From: Branchiibius sp. NY16-3462-2
GTDB lineage: Bacteria > Actinomycetota > Actinomycetes > Actinomycetales > Dermatophilaceae
DNA: 64,000 nt
NCBI RefSeq assembly: GCF_001594145.1
Contig: NZ_LVCF01000004.1
Coordinates: forward strand, 80,912 to 144,911
Direction: 5' to 3'
Shown: piece by piece, positions 1-8,816 of the stretch
How positions within the stretch are numbered: position 1 is the first letter of the stretch
Layout: every line of letters begins with the position of its first letter
Program-made: the position numbers and the translations under genes
The notes under the pieces: generated by a model
Told to the model about the DNA's origin: nothing
The model's input: the letters and a program-made list of their open reading frames with translations, nothing else
The model's database searches: none

Positions 1-1486
1 CGGGCGCCCCGAGCACCAGGCCGAGCACGAAGACGCAGGCCAGCACGATGTAGGGCACGAAGACGACCGAGTAGAACGTGAAGATGGTGCGGTCCTGGTA
101 GCTGAACCACGGCAACCATCCGGCCATCACGCCGCCGACGATCGCGCCCGCGCGCCAGTCCCGGCCGAAGAGCCAGTAGAAGATGCAGATGACCAAGGCG
201 ATCGCGCCGAACCACCAGATCAGCGGGTTGCCAAGGGACGTGACCGCCTTCGAGCACTGGTCGACGGTGCACCCGGCATCCTTGCCGGGCGATTCGTAGA
301 AGAACGAGGTCGGGCGCGTCTGCAGGATCCACGACCACGGGTTGGACATGTAGGGGTGCTCGGAGGTGATGCTCTTGGCCGAGTTGTACATCTCGATGTG
401 GTACTGCCACAGACTGCGCAACGTGTCCGGCAACCACGCGAACAGTGAACTGTCCGGGGAGAATCCACTGTCCTGGGTCGCGGGATTGGCCGCCGCCCAG
501 TGGCGGTCGTAGCCGTCGTCGCTGCGGAACCAGCCGATCCAGCACAACAGATAGGTCAGCACGCTGACGCCGACCAGCTTCACCATCGCCGGCAGCGCGT
601 CCTTCAGGAAGGTCCCGGCGATCCAGTTGCGGACACCCGCCGCGCGGCGTGCACCCAGGTCCCACCAGACCGTCATGAGCCCGAAGATCGCCAGGTAGAA
701 CCCGTCGGACCACTTGGTGGCCATGCCCAGGCCGAGGCAGACGGCGGCGACCCAGCGCCACGGCCGCCAGCCCAGCCACGGACCGAGCGCGGCGACCGAC
801 CCGCCGGACTCCCGCACGGCGGCCACCTTGTCGGCCAGGATCCGCCGGCTGCGATCCCGGTCGGCCAGCAGCGCCGCGAAGGCCGCCAGCGGCCAGAACA
901 TCACCAGTCCGTCGAGGATCGACACCCGCGACATCACGAAGGCGGTGCCCTCGAAACACAACAGGATCGAGGCCAGCGTTGCCAGCAGCGGGGAGCGGAA
1001 CAGGTGCCAGGCACACCGGCCGATCAGATAGATCGCGATGGTCCCGGCCAGCGCCACTCCCACGCGCCAGCCGAAGGAGGAGTCGATCCCGAAGATCCAC
1101 TCGAAGAATCCGATGACCCACTTGCCGAACGGCGGGTGCACCACGAAGTCGGCCTGGCTGCCGTAGACCTGCGGGCTGCCCATGGTGAAGAGGTTGTCGC
1201 TCTGGGAGCCGAAGATGTTCTGCTGCCGCTCGATGCCGTACTGGATCAGCGACCAGCCCTCTTTGACGTAGTACGTCTCGTCGAAGATCAACTGGTGCGG
1301 GCGACCGAGATCCCAGAACCGCAGGATGCCGCCGATGAGCGCCACCAGCGCCGGGCCGAGCCATGCCCACAGCTTCTCCCGGGCGGTGCGCGGGCGGCCG
1401 AGCAGCCGTCGGCGCAACTGGTAACGCAGCGGGAGCGGTGAGTCGGCGACCGGGGGCGCGGGTGCGTCGAGGGTCGTGGAGCTCAC
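1..1486 (-). CDS. pmt: Protein O-mannosyltransferase, C-terminus cut off by window edge
   Basis: Integral-membrane GT39-family enzyme that moves mannose from polyprenyl-phosphate-mannose onto Ser/Thr of exported proteins. The reading frame is open from a GTG at 1486 to the window edge (about 495 residues), so the end is missing. The first luminal loop carries an acidic pair in FDETYY (residues 68-73), which matches the family's catalytic Asp-Glu, and VHPPFGKW follows, as in bacterial homologues. Many hydrophobic segments follow, for example around residues 44-60 and 130-150. No clear Shine-Dalgarno precedes the GTG, so the message may be leaderless. It is divergent from rsmI with 52 bp between, the arrangement of Rv1002c/Rv1003. 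Family assignment is firm; the exact start is less so. Confidence 0.9.
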   Translation of the reverse strand, partial: MSSTTLDAPAPPVADSPLPLRYQLRRRLLGRPRTAREKLWAWLGPALVALIGGILRFWDLGRPHQLIFDETYYVKEGWSLIQYGIERQQNIFGSQSDNLFTMGSPQVYGSQADFVVHPPFGKWVIGFFEWIFGIDSSFGWRVGVALAGTIAIYLIGRCAWHLFRSPLLATLASILLCFEGTAFVMSRVSILDGLVMFWPLAAFAALLADRDRSRRILADKVAAVRESGGSVAALGPWLGWRPWRWVAAVCLGLGMATKWSDGFYLAIFGLMTVWWDLGARRAAGVRNWIAGTFLKDALPAMVKLVGVSVLTYLLCWIGWFRSDDGYDRHWAAANPATQDSGFSPDSSLFAWLPDTLRSLWQYHIEMYNSAKSITSEHPYMSNPWSWILQTRPTSFFYESPGKDAGCTVDQCSKAVTSLGNPLIWWFGAIALVICIFYWLFGRDWRAGAIVGGVMAGWLPWFSYQDRTIFTFYSVVFVPYIVLACVFVLGLVLGAP

Positions 1487-1538
1487 CCGCGACAGGGTAA
1501 CCGAGGCGTCTTGGCGTGGTCCGTGCGACGCTAACGAC

Positions 1539-2369
1539 ATGGCGGACGGTCTGTTGGTGTTGGCAGGTACGCCGATCGGTGACCCCCGTGATGCACCGGC
1601 CCGGTTGGTCTCGTGGCTGGCCCAGGCGCACGTCGTCGCGGCAGAGGACACCCGACGGTTGCACCGCCTCACCGAGCAGTTGGAGGTGTCGCCCCGCGGC
1701 CGGGTGCTCAGCTACCACGAGCACAACGAGCGCGCTCGCACGCCGGAGTTGGTCGAGCGCCTGAGTGCGGGGGACAGCGTGCTGCTGGTCACCGACGCGG
1801 GGATGCCGTCGGTGTCCGATCCCGGTTATCGATTGGTGACCGCGGCGATCGCCGCGAATGTGCGGGTCACCTGCGTGCCCGGTCCGTCCGCGGTGTTGAT
1901 GGCGCTCGCGGTGTCCGGACTGCCGACCGACCGGTTCTGCTTCGAAGGTTTCCTGCCCCGCAAACCAGGCGAGCGCGCCCGGCACCTGGCCACCCTGGCC
2001 ACCGAACCGCGCACGATGGTGTTCTTCGAGGCGCCGCACCGGCTCGCCGAGATGCTCTCAGCGGTGGCCGACGCGTTCGGGCCGGACCGGCCCGCGGCGG
2101 TGTGCCGGGAGCTGACCAAGACCTACGAGGAAGTACGTCGAGGCGGCCTGGCCGAGCTCGCGGACTGGGCGGTCGAGGGTGCCCGCGGTGAGATCACGGT
2201 GGTCGTGGCCGGGGCGCGCGGTGCCTCGGTCGCCGTCGAGGACGTCCTGCCCGAGGTGCTTTCCCGGGTCGCCGACGGTGAGCGTCTGAAGGACGTCTGC
2301 GCCGAGATCGCCTCTGCGACGGGGCTGTCCAAGAAGGCGCTCTATGACGCGGCGGTCGCATCACGGTGA
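1539..2369 (+). CDS. rsmI: 16S rRNA (cytidine1402-2'-O)-methyltransferase RsmI
   Basis: SAM-dependent 2'-O-methyltransferase acting on C1402 in the decoding centre of 16S rRNA. The 276-residue protein opens with LVLAGTPIGD, followed by AAEDTRR (residues 34-40), the TDAGMPSVSDPG block and FFEAPHR; together these are diagnostic for the RsmI/YraL branch of the tetrapyrrole-methylase fold. An in-frame start exists upstream at 1476, but the ATG at 1539 gives the N-terminus usual in the family. The end overlaps the start of the DUF2079 gene by 4 bases (GTGA), so the two are probably co-translated. Confidence 0.95.
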   Translation: MADGLLVLAGTPIGDPRDAPARLVSWLAQAHVVAAEDTRRLHRLTEQLEVSPRGRVLSYHEHNERARTPELVERLSAGDSVLLVTDAGMPSVSDPGYRLVTAAIAANVRVTCVPGPSAVLMALAVSGLPTDRFCFEGFLPRKPGERARHLATLATEPRTMVFFEAPHRLAEMLSAVADAFGPDRPAAVCRELTKTYEEVRRGGLAELADWAVEGARGEITVVVAGARGASVAVEDVLPEVLSRVADGERLKDVCAEIASATGLSKKALYDAAVASR

Positions 2370-3796
2370 GACTGCGGGCGGCGCTGTTATGGCTGGTCGG
2401 CAGTCTCTGGCTGGCGATGTGGTCGATCGCGAGGTACAACGCAGGTCTGGCCACGTCGTACGACCTGGGGATCTTCAGCCAGTCGGCCAAGTCCTGGTCG
2501 CAGGGGCACTGGCCACGCTCGGACATCCGCGGGCTCGACCTGCTCGGTGATCACTTCAGTCCGGTTCTCGCGCTGAACGGTCTGTGGTGGCGGATCTGGT
2601 CCGATCCCCGCGTGCTGCTGCTGGTGCAGGCGATCCTGATCGCCCTGGCGATGGTGATTGTCTGGTGGGTCGCTCGCACACTTGTCGGCGAACCAATTGC
2701 CCTGGCCCTGTTCGCGGTTGGCCTGATCGCTCGGGGGACGATCGCTGCGGACCTGTTCGACTTCCACGAGGTGGCGTACGCCGCGCCCACCGTTGCGCTG
2801 TTGGCGGCGGCTGCTGTGCGGGGTCGCTTCCGCCTCGCCGTCGGTGCGGCCATCGTCCTGGTGTTGGTGAAGGAGGATCTGGGGCTGACAGTGATCGCGG
2901 CCGCTGCAACGTGGTGGTTGCTGCACCGCGATGGGTGGCGACGGCCGGCGGTGCTGGCAGGTGTCGGCGTCGCGGGACTGGTCGCAGCGACCGTGGTGCT
3001 GCGGGTCGTGGGCGGCGGGTCGGGCTACGGAGTCTTCTTCGGGGGATCGGGCAGCACGCCCATGGGGCAGCAGGTCGACACCGGGTGGTCCTGGTGGCGG
3101 TTGGCACCGTTAGCTCTCTTCGCAGTCACCGCGCTCTTCGTCGGACTGCGCTCTCCCGTAGCGGTTCTGGCCATCCCGACCCTGGCCTGGCGGATGATCG
3201 GCAACAACCCGTCGTACTGGCGGCTGGACACCCACTACGACCTCATCCTGGTGCCCATTGCCCTGATCGCCGCGGCGCACGCGATGTCCCGCCTCCCGTC
3301 CGCCCACTTTTGGAACGCTTTTCACCCGCAGCGCGACATTTCAGGTGAATCCCGATCCAAAAGTCCGGTCGTCGCCTCCGCTGCAGTTCTCGGTGGCGTG
3401 ATCAGCGTCGGTCTGGGCGGCAGCCAACTGGTCGAGGTGGCTGCTGCGCCGTGGCATGCCGTTGCCCCCACCCAGCGGTTCCGCGACCTGCAGGAGATCA
3501 GTGCGCGGATCCCGAAGGACGCACCGATCGCGGCCAGCAACACCACCGGCGCCTACCTGGTCGCCACCCATGATCAGGTGTGGTCGATCGAGTCGGCGCC
3601 GGCGGTGCGCTACGTGGTCTTCGGGCGGGACGGCGGACCGCTGGACGAAGTGTCGGGCTGCCAGGGCGACGCGTTGCTGGACGATGCGAAGGGGCTCGGG
3701 GGCGCGACCGCGCAGGGTGACATCATCGCCATCCGCTACCTCGAGCCCACCGTCGTTAGGCTGGCCGACTGCGATGAAGCCGGCTCAGACCGGTAG
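2366..3796 (+). CDS. DUF2079 multi-pass membrane protein
   Basis: Predicted membrane protein of 476 residues. The N-terminal SIARYNAGLATSYDLGIFSQ stretch and the following LDLLGDHFSP are typical of the DUF2079 family, which is thought to resemble GT-C glycosyltransferases; the function is not known. I count about eight to ten hydrophobic segments over residues 5-330, then a more soluble C-terminal part from about residue 360. GTG start overlaps the rsmI stop by 4 bases. Its 3' end overlaps the convergent cysteine synthase by 12 bases. Two TTA leucine codons are present. Family call is good; a glycan-transfer role is inference only. Confidence 0.8.
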   Translation: MRLRAALLWLVGSLWLAMWSIARYNAGLATSYDLGIFSQSAKSWSQGHWPRSDIRGLDLLGDHFSPVLALNGLWWRIWSDPRVLLLVQAILIALAMVIVWWVARTLVGEPIALALFAVGLIARGTIAADLFDFHEVAYAAPTVALLAAAAVRGRFRLAVGAAIVLVLVKEDLGLTVIAAAATWWLLHRDGWRRPAVLAGVGVAGLVAATVVLRVVGGGSGYGVFFGGSGSTPMGQQVDTGWSWWRLAPLALFAVTALFVGLRSPVAVLAIPTLAWRMIGNNPSYWRLDTHYDLILVPIALIAAAHAMSRLPSAHFWNAFHPQRDISGESRSKSPVVASAAVLGGVISVGLGGSQLVEVAAAPWHAVAPTQRFRDLQEISARIPKDAPIAASNTTGAYLVATHDQVWSIESAPAVRYVVFGRDGGPLDEVSGCQGDALLDDAKGLGGATAQGDIIAIRYLEPTVVRLADCDEAGSDR

Positions 3797-4774
3797 GGCG
3801 GCACTGTCCTGCGCGGTGACGTTGCCGTAGATCCCCGCCGACAGGTAGCGCTCCCCGGAATCGGGCACGATCGCCACGATGGTCTTGCCGACGTTCTCCG
3901 GTCGCTGCGCCAACTGCGTGGCGACGTGCAGGATGGCACCAGCGGAAGAGCCCGCCAGGACACCCTCCTCGCGGGCCAGGGCCTGCGCCGCCAGGTAGGC
4001 ATCGGCGGTCTCCACCGCGACGTACTCATCGGCGATGGATTGGTCGAAGTTGTCGGGGACCTGCTGCGGCTCGGCCTCGGTGATCTTGTGCACCCCGTCG
4101 ATCTCCTTGGGATAGGGGTTCTCCGGCGTCGGCACCGAACCCCAGCCGGGCTCGGCCACGACGACCTGCACCCCGGGCTTGTTCTCCTTCAGGAAGCGGC
4201 CGGTCCCGGACAACGTGCCACCGGTCCCGACGCCACCGACCAGGATGTCGACCGAACCGCCCGTGGCCTTCCAGATCTCCGGGCCGGTCGTGTCGTAGTG
4301 GTACTGCGGGTTGACCGGGTTGGCCAACTGGTCGGTGAAGTAGGCGTCCGGGTGCTCGGTGCGCGCGCGTTCGCGCAGCAGCACAAGCGCATCCGGGTCC
4401 AGAAAGAACGTGTTGGGCACGGCGATGACATCAGCGCCGAACGCGCGCAGCAGGGCGACCTTGTCGGCACTGATGTTGTCGCCGGCGTAGAACGTCGAGC
4501 CGTAGCCACGTGAAGCGGCGATCGCTGCGAGGGCGATGCCGGTATTGCCGCTGGTCAGGTCCACGATGCGGCCGCCGGGCTGGAGCTCACCGCGCTCCTC
4601 GGCATCGCGGATGATCGCCCACGCGATGCGGTCCTTCACCGATCCGATCGGGTTGAAGGTCTCCAGTTTCGCGACGATACGCGCGCCCAGGTCGCGGTTG
4701 CGGCCGTAGCGGGTCAGTTCGAGCAGGGGAGTGTCGCCGATGAGTTCGGTGATCTCCGTGACGAGGACAGCCAT
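3785..4774 (-). CDS. cysK: Cysteine synthase (O-acetylserine sulfhydrylase)
   Basis: PLP enzyme making cysteine from O-acetylserine and sulfide. The 329-residue sequence has LIGDTPLLEL near the N-terminus, the PLP-binding lysine in NPIGSVKDR (Lys47), the substrate loop TSGNTG (74-79), the phosphate-binding glycine loop GVGTGGTLSGTG and the GSSAGA segment near residue 270. The length is that of a plain CysK without extra domains. It is transcribed away from a sulfonate/nitrate-type ABC transporter across a 219-bp AT-rich gap, which fits a shared sulfur-limitation response. It ends within the convergent DUF2079 gene. Confidence 0.92.
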   Translation of the reverse strand: MAVLVTEITELIGDTPLLELTRYGRNRDLGARIVAKLETFNPIGSVKDRIAWAIIRDAEERGELQPGGRIVDLTSGNTGIALAAIAASRGYGSTFYAGDNISADKVALLRAFGADVIAVPNTFFLDPDALVLLRERARTEHPDAYFTDQLANPVNPQYHYDTTGPEIWKATGGSVDILVGGVGTGGTLSGTGRFLKENKPGVQVVVAEPGWGSVPTPENPYPKEIDGVHKITEAEPQQVPDNFDQSIADEYVAVETADAYLAAQALAREEGVLAGSSAGAILHVATQLAQRPENVGKTIVAIVPDSGERYLSAGIYGNVTAQDSAALPV

Positions 4775-4993
4775 GGGTACTCCTAGGGGTGGGATGGCGA
4801 ATGTCGTTGCAGTCCAACGGTTCCGGGCATGGCCCGAGGTCGTCAGATAATTCCTGTCGGATAACTATGGCATAACCATACCCACTGAAATCAATAATTA
4901 GACATTATCGACGAACGGCGCTAGCGTCGGCGCCCGCAACCTTGTGCGACCCACTGCGGGGCGATCTGCCCCCGATCGAAAGTGACCAACCCC
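4775..4993. promoter_or_regulatory. AT-rich divergent promoter region between cysK and the ABC transporter
   Basis: This 219-bp gap drops sharply in G+C between about 4845 and 4910, in contrast to flanking DNA. It must hold the promoters of both divergent units. I see short TA-rich hexamers (for example TTATCG near 4906 and TAGCGT at about 4921), which could be -10 boxes for the rightward unit, but no convincing palindrome or known riboswitch. Assignment of individual elements is uncertain. Confidence 0.45.
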
Positions 4994-6163
4994 ATGACCG
5001 AGAACACCCCCGGAACCCCTGAGCAGAACGATTCTCACGACGCTGCGCCCGCCGGCGACCAGGTCCTGCCCAGCGGTGCGCGGGTCGAAGCCAATGTCGA
5101 TGCCGATGCCCCCAAGGGCGTCAGCCGCCGCAGTCTGGTGACCGCCGGTGCGGTCGTCGCGGCCGCCGCCGGAGTCGGCGGCTGGGCGTTCCTGCGCAGC
5201 CAGGACCACGACGTACAGGCCGCCACCGGCACGCCCACCGTGACCAACTCGTGGGCCAAGAAACAGTTGGCGCTGGTCTCGCCCAGCGGGGTCTGTGAAG
5301 CGCCACTCATCGCGGCGTACGAGAAGGGTCTGTTCAAACAGGCCGGCCTCGACGTCGTGCTGAAGAAGTCCGGCACCGACGAAGACACCACGGCCGCAGT
5401 CGGTTCCAGCAAGTACGTCGCATCCAACGGCATCTTCTTCAACTTCCTCGGGCCGATCTACAACGGCACACCGGTCAAGCTCAGCGGTGGTCTGCACCAC
5501 GGCTGCCTGGACCTCTACTCCCGCAACGACGGCTCGGTCCCCACCGTGGCCTCCTTGAAGGGCAAGAAGATCGGCGTCAGCAACCTGCAGGGTTCGGCGA
5601 CCAACTTCTTCTCCCTGGATCTGCTGGACGCCGGCATCAACTCCAGCCCGGCCGCCAAGCAGGTCGAGTGGGTCGTCATCGAGCAGGACCTGCTGCCGGA
5701 GGCGTTGAAGTCCAAGAAGGTCGACGCGATCGCGACCGCCGGCGGCTTCCTGCCGATCATCCAGGGGGTGAAGGACGGATGGGCCAAGGAACTGTCCAAC
5801 AACCGCAACCTGTCGACCAACGCTGCCTACCCGTGCTGCGCGGTCGCCCTGAACCAGACCTTCGTCACCCAGGACCCGGTCACTGCGGCCACCTTGGTCA
5901 GCACGTGGATCGAAGGTTCCCGGTGGGTGGGTGCCAACCTCGAGGAGGCCGCGCACCTGGTCACCGAGAAGAAGTACGTCTCCGGTAAGCCCGAGGAGGC
6001 CCTGGCCGTGCTGCGGACCCTGACCTTCGACCCCTCGACCGCGAGTCTGCACAAGGCCCTCGAGCCGGGGATTGCCAAGTTCATTAAAACCGGGTTCCTG
6101 CCCGCGGCCACCAACCCCCAGGTGCTGGCCGACAAATCGTTCGTCGACCTGAAGCTGGCCTGA
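4994..6163 (+). CDS. ABC transporter substrate-binding protein, sulfonate/nitrate (NMT1/SsuA) type
   Basis: Extracytoplasmic solute receptor of about 389 residues. An N-terminal SRRSLVTAGAVVAAAAG segment (about residues 38-55) looks like a twin-arginine signal or membrane anchor; no lipobox cysteine is visible. The core has features of the NMT1/THI5-SsuA-NrtA superfamily: an early EAPLIAAYEKGLFKQAGLDV helix, GGLHHGCLDLY and LKGKKIGVSN. I chose the ATG at 4994 over GTG 4982 because the purine-rich GAAAG then sits at a workable distance. It is followed by its permease 5 bases later and then the ATPase. The substrate is not proven; proximity to cysK suggests an organosulfur anion such as a sulfonate, while nitrate or bicarbonate remain possible. 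Confidence 0.82.
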   Translation: MTENTPGTPEQNDSHDAAPAGDQVLPSGARVEANVDADAPKGVSRRSLVTAGAVVAAAAGVGGWAFLRSQDHDVQAATGTPTVTNSWAKKQLALVSPSGVCEAPLIAAYEKGLFKQAGLDVVLKKSGTDEDTTAAVGSSKYVASNGIFFNFLGPIYNGTPVKLSGGLHHGCLDLYSRNDGSVPTVASLKGKKIGVSNLQGSATNFFSLDLLDAGINSSPAAKQVEWVVIEQDLLPEALKSKKVDAIATAGGFLPIIQGVKDGWAKELSNNRNLSTNAAYPCCAVALNQTFVTQDPVTAATLVSTWIEGSRWVGANLEEAAHLVTEKKYVSGKPEEALAVLRTLTFDPSTASLHKALEPGIAKFIKTGFLPAATNPQVLADKSFVDLKLA

Positions 6164-6168
6164 GCGCG

Positions 6169-7284
6169 ATGTCCACTCTCACCGTACGGCGGACAGCGTC
6201 CGCCTCCGCGAAAGCGGCTGCGCCACAGCCTGATCCGGACGTCACCGTCCAGGGTCCGGCTCGCATCCACGCTGCGCTCGACAGAGTCTCCCATCCGGTC
6301 CGGATCAATCCGTTGCTGCTCGGCGGCGGGATCCTGGCCTGGGTCGGATTCGCCCTCGTCGTCCTCTTCATGCCCAACGAGTCCTCCCAGTCCCTGCGGG
6401 ACCTACAAGCGATCGATGCCATGCGTACGCCGATCGCGATCGCTGGTCTGCTCGTCGCCGTCGCGTGGGCCGGGATCTGGGCGCTGTCGGCCAGCGACTC
6501 CCGGCTCGGCCGCTGGGCACACGGCCACGCCACGCACGGCGCGGCCTGGCTGCTCGGCTTGGCGTTGTGGGCGCTCTTCTGGGAGTACTCGACGGCCAAG
6601 ACGGCAGCCCTCGCCCCGCCGTACTTCCAATCACCGCAAGCGGTGCTCAACGCGATCTGGACCGACCACGGCCTGCTCGCCGAGAGCCTGGGCAATTCGT
6701 TGCTGTTGCTGGTCGTTGGCTTCGTGGTCGGCCTGGTCGCGGGGCTGGTCACCGGGGTCACGATCGGCTGGTTCCAGCAGGCGAACTACTGGGTGCACCC
6801 GATTCTGATCTTCCTGGGGCCGGTGCCCTCCCTCGCCTGGGTGCCGTTGGTCTTCGTGCTGGCCCCCTCGGCGTACTCCGGAGCGGTCTTCATGATCGCG
6901 CTCAGCGTGTGGTTCCCGATCACGGTCCTGACCCGGGCCGGAGTCCTCAGCGTGCCGCGGTCCTACTTCGACGTCGCCCAGACCCTCGGAGCCAAGGGCG
7001 CGTTCCTGGTCGCCCGGATCAGCCTGCCGGCCGCACTGCCGAGCATCTTCACCGGTGCCTTCATGGCCCTTGGCGCGTCCTTCGTCAGCCTCACCGTGGC
7101 GGAGAACTTCGGGGTCAACTCCGGCTTGGGCTGGTATCTGAACTGGAAGAAGGGCTGGGGTGACTACGCGGGCGTCTACGCCGGGATCGTGGTCCTGGTC
7201 GTGGTCTGTGGCGTCCTGCTGACCCTGCTGTTCCGCAGCCGCAACTGGGTGCTGCGCTGGGAGAAGGAGTTGACGAGATGGTGA
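6169..7284 (+). CDS. ABC transporter permease, SsuC/NrtB type
   Basis: Inner-membrane channel subunit of 371 residues, longer than the usual 260 because of an extra N-terminal part with two hydrophobic segments (about residues 45-65 and 85-105). The conserved permease core begins near residue 160. The EAA-like loop that contacts the ATPase is visible in SYFDVAQTLGAKGAFLVARISLPAALPSIFTG, followed by a last membrane segment. ATG lies 5 bases after the substrate-binding gene; the end overlaps the ATPase start by 7 bases, so the three form one transcription unit. Confidence 0.87.
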   Translation: MSTLTVRRTASASAKAAAPQPDPDVTVQGPARIHAALDRVSHPVRINPLLLGGGILAWVGFALVVLFMPNESSQSLRDLQAIDAMRTPIAIAGLLVAVAWAGIWALSASDSRLGRWAHGHATHGAAWLLGLALWALFWEYSTAKTAALAPPYFQSPQAVLNAIWTDHGLLAESLGNSLLLLVVGFVVGLVAGLVTGVTIGWFQQANYWVHPILIFLGPVPSLAWVPLVFVLAPSAYSGAVFMIALSVWFPITVLTRAGVLSVPRSYFDVAQTLGAKGAFLVARISLPAALPSIFTGAFMALGASFVSLTVAENFGVNSGLGWYLNWKKGWGDYAGVYAGIVVLVVVCGVLLTLLFRSRNWVLRWEKELTRW

Positions 7285-8060
7285 CCGGTGCCGCGATCGA
7301 CATCCTCAACGTCACGCAGGCGTTCCGCAGTCGCGGCCGGGACCTGCCGGTCCTGGACGACGTGACCTTCTCGGCGAAGCCCGGTGAGTTCGTGGCCCTG
7401 GTCGGGCCGAGTGGCTCGGGTAAGTCGACGCTGATCCGGCTGCTGGCCGGGCTGGACAAGCCGCTCTTCGGCACGGTCTACGTCGATGGCCGCAAGGTCA
7501 CCGGACCTGACCCGGAACGCGCTCTGGTCTTCCAGGATCCGACCCTGCTGCCGTGGCGGACCGTGCGGGGCAACGTCGCACTCGGGCCGCAGGCGCGCGG
7601 CGAGCTGAAGCAGTCCGCTGGCCGGATCGATGAGGTCCTAGACGTCGTGGGACTGACCGATTTCGCCGACGCCTGGCCAGCGCAGCTGTCCGGTGGTATG
7701 GCCCAACGCGCAGCATTGGCAAGGGCATTGGTCGGCGACCCGAAGGTGTTGTTGCTCGACGAACCACTTGGCAAACTCGACGCGCTGACCCGCCGCGTGC
7801 TGCAAGGTGAGCTCGCCCGGTTGTGGCAGCAACGCGGGTTCACCGCCGTCCTGATCACCCACGACGTCACCGAGGCGCTCACCCTCGCCGACCGGGTGAT
7901 CATCTTCTCCCCGCGCCCGGCAACCGTCCGGGCCGACATCAGCGTCGACCTTCCCCGGCCGCGCAACCAGTCCGAGCCGCAGTTCGTGGCGTTGCGGCAG
8001 CAGATCCTCGCGCTGCTCGATGAAGAAACCACCACTGCGCCCGACGAACTCGCTTCGTAA
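7278..8060 (+). CDS. ABC transporter ATP-binding protein, SsuB/NrtD type
   Basis: Cytoplasmic ATPase of the same importer, 260 residues. Walker A is GPSGSGKST (about residues 43-51), the Q-loop is VFQDPTLLPW, the signature is LSGGMAQRAALARAL, Walker B is VLLLDEPLGKLD, and the switch histidine lies in ITHDVTEAL. The Q-loop followed by LPWRT is typical of nitrate/sulfonate/taurine importers. Last gene of the three-gene importer unit; a YcnI-like gene follows after 21 bases with its own GAAAGGA ribosome-binding site. Confidence 0.9.
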   Translation: MVTGAAIDILNVTQAFRSRGRDLPVLDDVTFSAKPGEFVALVGPSGSGKSTLIRLLAGLDKPLFGTVYVDGRKVTGPDPERALVFQDPTLLPWRTVRGNVALGPQARGELKQSAGRIDEVLDVVGLTDFADAWPAQLSGGMAQRAALARALVGDPKVLLLDEPLGKLDALTRRVLQGELARLWQQRGFTAVLITHDVTEALTLADRVIIFSPRPATVRADISVDLPRPRNQSEPQFVALRQQILALLDEETTTAPDELAS

Positions 8061-8081
8061 CCTCTCGAAAGGAACATCATC

Positions 8082-8813
8082 ATGCGTCTCATCACCCGCG
8101 CCGCGGCCACGGCCGTGACCACGCTTGCCCTTACCCTCGGTGTCGCCGAGGTCGCCTCCGCCCACGTGCGCGTCATCCCCTCCTCCACGGCGCCGGGCAG
8201 CTACTCCGTGCTGACGTTCAACGTGCCGGTCGAGTCCGACACCGCGAACACCGTTGCCCTTACGGTGAATCTGCCCACCACGACACCATTCACCTACGTC
8301 AGTGTCCGTCCGACTCCGGGCTGGACCGCGAAGGTCACCACCGAGAACCTCGCCAACCCGGTCAAGGACGATGACGGCAACATCATCACCAAGGCCCCGA
8401 TCAAGGTCGAGTGGACCGCGACCGACGGCGGCCTCGCCCCCGGTCAGTTCGGTCAGTTTGCGATCCAGGCCGGTCCGCTGCCCAAGTCCGGAACCGTGTA
8501 CTTGCCCACGCAGCAGAAGTATTCGGACGGCAAGATCTCCAACTGGGTCCAACAGGCACAGGGCAATGCGGAGCCGGAGTCCCCGGCACCGAGCTTCGAG
8601 ATCACCGCAGCCGCCGCTACTCCCGCCGCGGCGGACAGTGGCACCAACCCGTGGGCACTTGCCGGTGGTGGGGCTGGCATCGCGCTGCTCGGTGGGGTCG
8701 TGGGTGGCGTCGTCGGCAGCCGGGTCTCCCGCCGTCGATCGGACTCTGTCGTTTCGGATTCCGGTACGTCGACCGAGGACCAGGCCGCGGACCGCACCTC
8801 GGTCCCGGCCTAG
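8082..8813 (+). CDS. YcnI-family (DUF1775) copper-associated exported protein
   Basis: Exported, membrane-anchored protein of 243 residues. A signal peptide ends at about VASA|HV, which leaves histidine as the mature N-terminus (AHVRVIPS); in the YcnI family this histidine helps bind Cu(II). The beta-rich DUF1775 domain spans roughly residues 28-170, and a glycine-rich hydrophobic C-terminal helix (about 198-218) with following arginines anchors it. The next gene is a CopC-CopD fusion, the usual partner, so a role in copper handling outside the membrane is likely. Copper binding has not been shown here. Confidence 0.85.
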   Translation: MRLITRAAATAVTTLALTLGVAEVASAHVRVIPSSTAPGSYSVLTFNVPVESDTANTVALTVNLPTTTPFTYVSVRPTPGWTAKVTTENLANPVKDDDGNIITKAPIKVEWTATDGGLAPGQFGQFAIQAGPLPKSGTVYLPTQQKYSDGKISNWVQQAQGNAEPESPAPSFEITAAAATPAAADSGTNPWALAGGGAGIALLGGVVGGVVGSRVSRRRSDSVVSDSGTSTEDQAADRTSVPA

Positions 8814-8816
8814 GCA

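Noticed and set aside
500..1441. 313-codon plus-strand frame near the left end
   Set aside because: It lies antisense to the clear O-mannosyltransferase frame and encodes a Pro/Gln/Arg/His-rich string.
4898..6052. 384-codon minus-strand frame opposite the substrate-binding protein
   Set aside because: No domain, Gly/Arg-rich, and fully overlapped by a recognisable transporter gene.
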